From: an uncultured Clostridia bacterium
GTDB taxonomy: Bacteria > Bacillota > Clostridia > Oscillospirales > CAG-382
Assembly (NCBI GenBank): GCA_947627335.1
Contig: CANQVQ010000040.1
Location: 1 to 14,196, forward strand
Length of the DNA stretch: 14,196 nt
Reading direction: 5' to 3'
Shown here: positions 12,902 through 14,196 of the stretch, one piece after another
Numbering within the stretch: position 1 is the first letter of the stretch
Layout: each line of letters starts with the position of its first letter
The notes under the pieces: model-generated
Told to the model about the DNA's origin: nothing
Seen by the model: the letters and a program-made list of their open reading frames with translations, nothing else
Databases searched by the model: none
Translations under genes and position numbers: made by a program

Positions 12902-14196
12902 ATGCTGCGGATCACCCTGCGTCTGCCGTCCGGAACGCCCGAAGCGCTCCGGGCGGCGGTTTGTCAAAAGCTGGGCGTCGGCGCGGACGCGCTGGCGGTC
13001 CTGCCGCGCAAGCGGTCCGTGGACGCCCGTGGGACGCCGGTGTTCGTCTGGACGGCGGACCTGCGCTTCGCCGACCCGGAAACCGAAGCCTTCCTGCTTC
13101 GGAAGCATGGGGAGTCGCTGTCCGTTCCGCCGGAGGAGGTCCCGTACCGGTTCCCGACGGCGCAGGCGGTTTTGCCGGAACGCCCGGTCGTGGTCGGGTT
13201 CGGTCCGGCGGGGATCTTCTGCGCACTGCTGTTGGCGCGGTGCGGACTGCGCCCGATCGTGCTGGAGCGGGGCGGTCCGCTCGAGGAGCGCGTTCCGGCG
13301 GTGGAAACCTTCTTCCGGGAGGGTCTGCTCGACCCGTCCTGCAATATCCAGTTCGGAGAGGGCGGCGCGGGCGCGTTTTCGGACGGAAAACTCAATACGC
13401 TGGTCAAGGACCGCTCCTTTCGGGGGACGTTCGTGCTCGAGCAGTTGGTTTCCGCCGGTGCGCCGGAGGAACTGCTCTGGCAGAGCAAGCCGCACATCGG
13501 GACAGACCTGCTGCGCGAGGTGCTGAAGAATCTGCGGCGGGAAATCTGCGCCCTCGGCGGGGAAGTGCGCTTCCGCACGCAGGCGGCGGGTCGGCTCGCG
13601 GCGGACGGGCGCGTGCGGGGCGTGGTCTGCGCGGACGGCGAAATCGTTTCGAGCGGGACGGTCGTGCTGGCGGTCGGACATTCCGCCCGGGATACCTTCC
13701 GCGCCCTGCACGCGCAGGGGATCCCCATGGAGCGCAAGCCCTTTTCCGTCGGCGTCCGCATCGAACACCCGCAGTCCTGCATCAACCGTTCGCAGTACGG
13801 GCGGGAACGGCTGCCCGGATTCCCGGCGGCGGACTACAAGCTGGTCGCGCACACCCGGAACGGGCGGACGGTCTACACGTTCTGTATGTGTCCGGGCGGG
13901 GTGGTGGTCGCCGCCGCGTCCGAGCCGGGCGGCGTGGTGACGAACGGCATGAGCTATCATGCGCGGGACGGCGAAAACGCCAACAGCGCCCTGCTGTGCG
14001 AGGTATTGCCGTCGGACCTGCCGGACGGGCTGTTCGCGGGTCTGGTGTTCCAGCGGGAACTTGAACAGGCGGCGTTCCGTGCGGGCGGGGGCGGATTCCG
14101 CGCACCGGCGCAGACCGTCGGGGATTTCCTCGCGGGGAAAACGGGCACGGCGTTCGGCGGCGTGCGGCCGACCTATTCCCGCGGCGTCACGCCGTG
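12902..14196 (+). CDS. FAD-dependent dehydrogenase, COG2509-type (cut by window edge)
   Basis: Open for 431 codons from ATG 12902 to the right edge; the C-terminus is missing. After a short alpha/beta N-terminal domain (1-90), a Rossmann FAD site appears: VVVGFGPAGIFCALLLARCG (96-115) with the ribose-binding acid E122. Next come CNIQFGEGGAGAFSDGKLNT (147-166), AVGHSARDTF (257-266) and 'FSVGVRIEHPQ' (281-291). These are typical of the COG2509 uncharacterised FAD-dependent dehydrogenases, often near 460-530 residues. The substrate is unknown. It starts 4 nt past the DUF4434 stop with only a weak GGCGG-like site, so translation is likely coupled. GC content is very high (43 of 60 in 13201-13260). 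Confidence 0.92.
   Translation, partial: MLRITLRLPSGTPEALRAAVCQKLGVGADALAVLPRKRSVDARGTPVFVWTADLRFADPETEAFLLRKHGESLSVPPEEVPYRFPTAQAVLPERPVVVGFGPAGIFCALLLARCGLRPIVLERGGPLEERVPAVETFFREGLLDPSCNIQFGEGGAGAFSDGKLNTLVKDRSFRGTFVLEQLVSAGAPEELLWQSKPHIGTDLLREVLKNLRREICALGGEVRFRTQAAGRLAADGRVRGVVCADGEIVSSGTVVLAVGHSARDTFRALHAQGIPMERKPFSVGVRIEHPQSCINRSQYGRERLPGFPAADYKLVAHTRNGRTVYTFCMCPGGVVVAAASEPGGVVTNGMSYHARDGENANSALLCEVLPSDLPDGLFAGLVFQRELEQAAFRAGGGGFRAPAQTVGDFLAGKTGTAFGGVRPTYSRGVTP

Noticed and set aside
1..14196. Search for tRNA, rRNA, riboswitch, CRISPR array, insertion sequence or origin
   Set aside because: No matching conserved stretches, terminal repeats with transposase, or repeat arrays were found by reading; gaps between genes are all under 190 nt and are covered by the promoters and terminators listed.

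Overview
The window looks like a chromosomal segment from an anaerobic, high-GC member of the Clostridia (Oscillospiraceae- or Christensenellaceae-like gut or rumen bacterium). The reasons are: three secreted proteins ending in type I dockerin modules; a lipoprotein resembling Clostridial sugar-binding proteins; AGGAGG-type ribosome-binding sites; and SigA-type promoters with the TRTGN extension common in Firmicutes. The taxonomic placement is inferred from protein style, not from a marker gene.

Layout. Positions 1-346 (-) hold the start of a solute-binding lipoprotein, with its own promoter. Positions 488-5330 (-) look like one transcription unit reading murQ (MurNAc-6-phosphate etherase), then a 1022-residue secreted glycerophosphodiesterase-dockerin protein, then a hairpin, then a small cohesin-like/dockerin protein, and finally an intrinsic terminator. 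A divergent promoter pair at about 5380-5480 drives murQ leftward and a four-gene operon rightward (5518-8949): family 2 membrane glycosyltransferase, small conserved-looking unknown protein, Gfo/Idh/MocA dehydrogenase, and sugar-phosphate isomerase/epimerase. That operon ends at a strong bidirectional terminator.

Positions 9044-10160 (-) are a lower-GC island: an XRE repressor with a three-copy operator motif around its promoter, followed by an uncharacterised 199-residue protein. Positions 10171-11786 (-) carry a secreted SGNH hydrolase-dockerin gene that overlaps rsuA (16S rRNA pseudouridine synthase) by 4 nt. A second divergent promoter pair at 11819-11895 separates these from a DUF4434-type TIM-barrel gene and a COG2509-type FAD-dependent dehydrogenase, which runs off the right end.

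How the genes fit together. The strongest theme is a dockerin-based extracellular set whose recognisable enzymes are a phosphodiesterase and an SGNH esterase rather than cellulases. It lies beside murQ, with a possible miniature adaptor (cohesin-like plus dockerin) in the same unit. This suggests dockerin-organised processing of envelope or host phosphodiesters and acyl/acetyl esters. That is an inference; cohesin-dockerin pairing cannot be shown from sequence by eye. No tRNA, rRNA, CRISPR array, insertion sequence or origin was seen.
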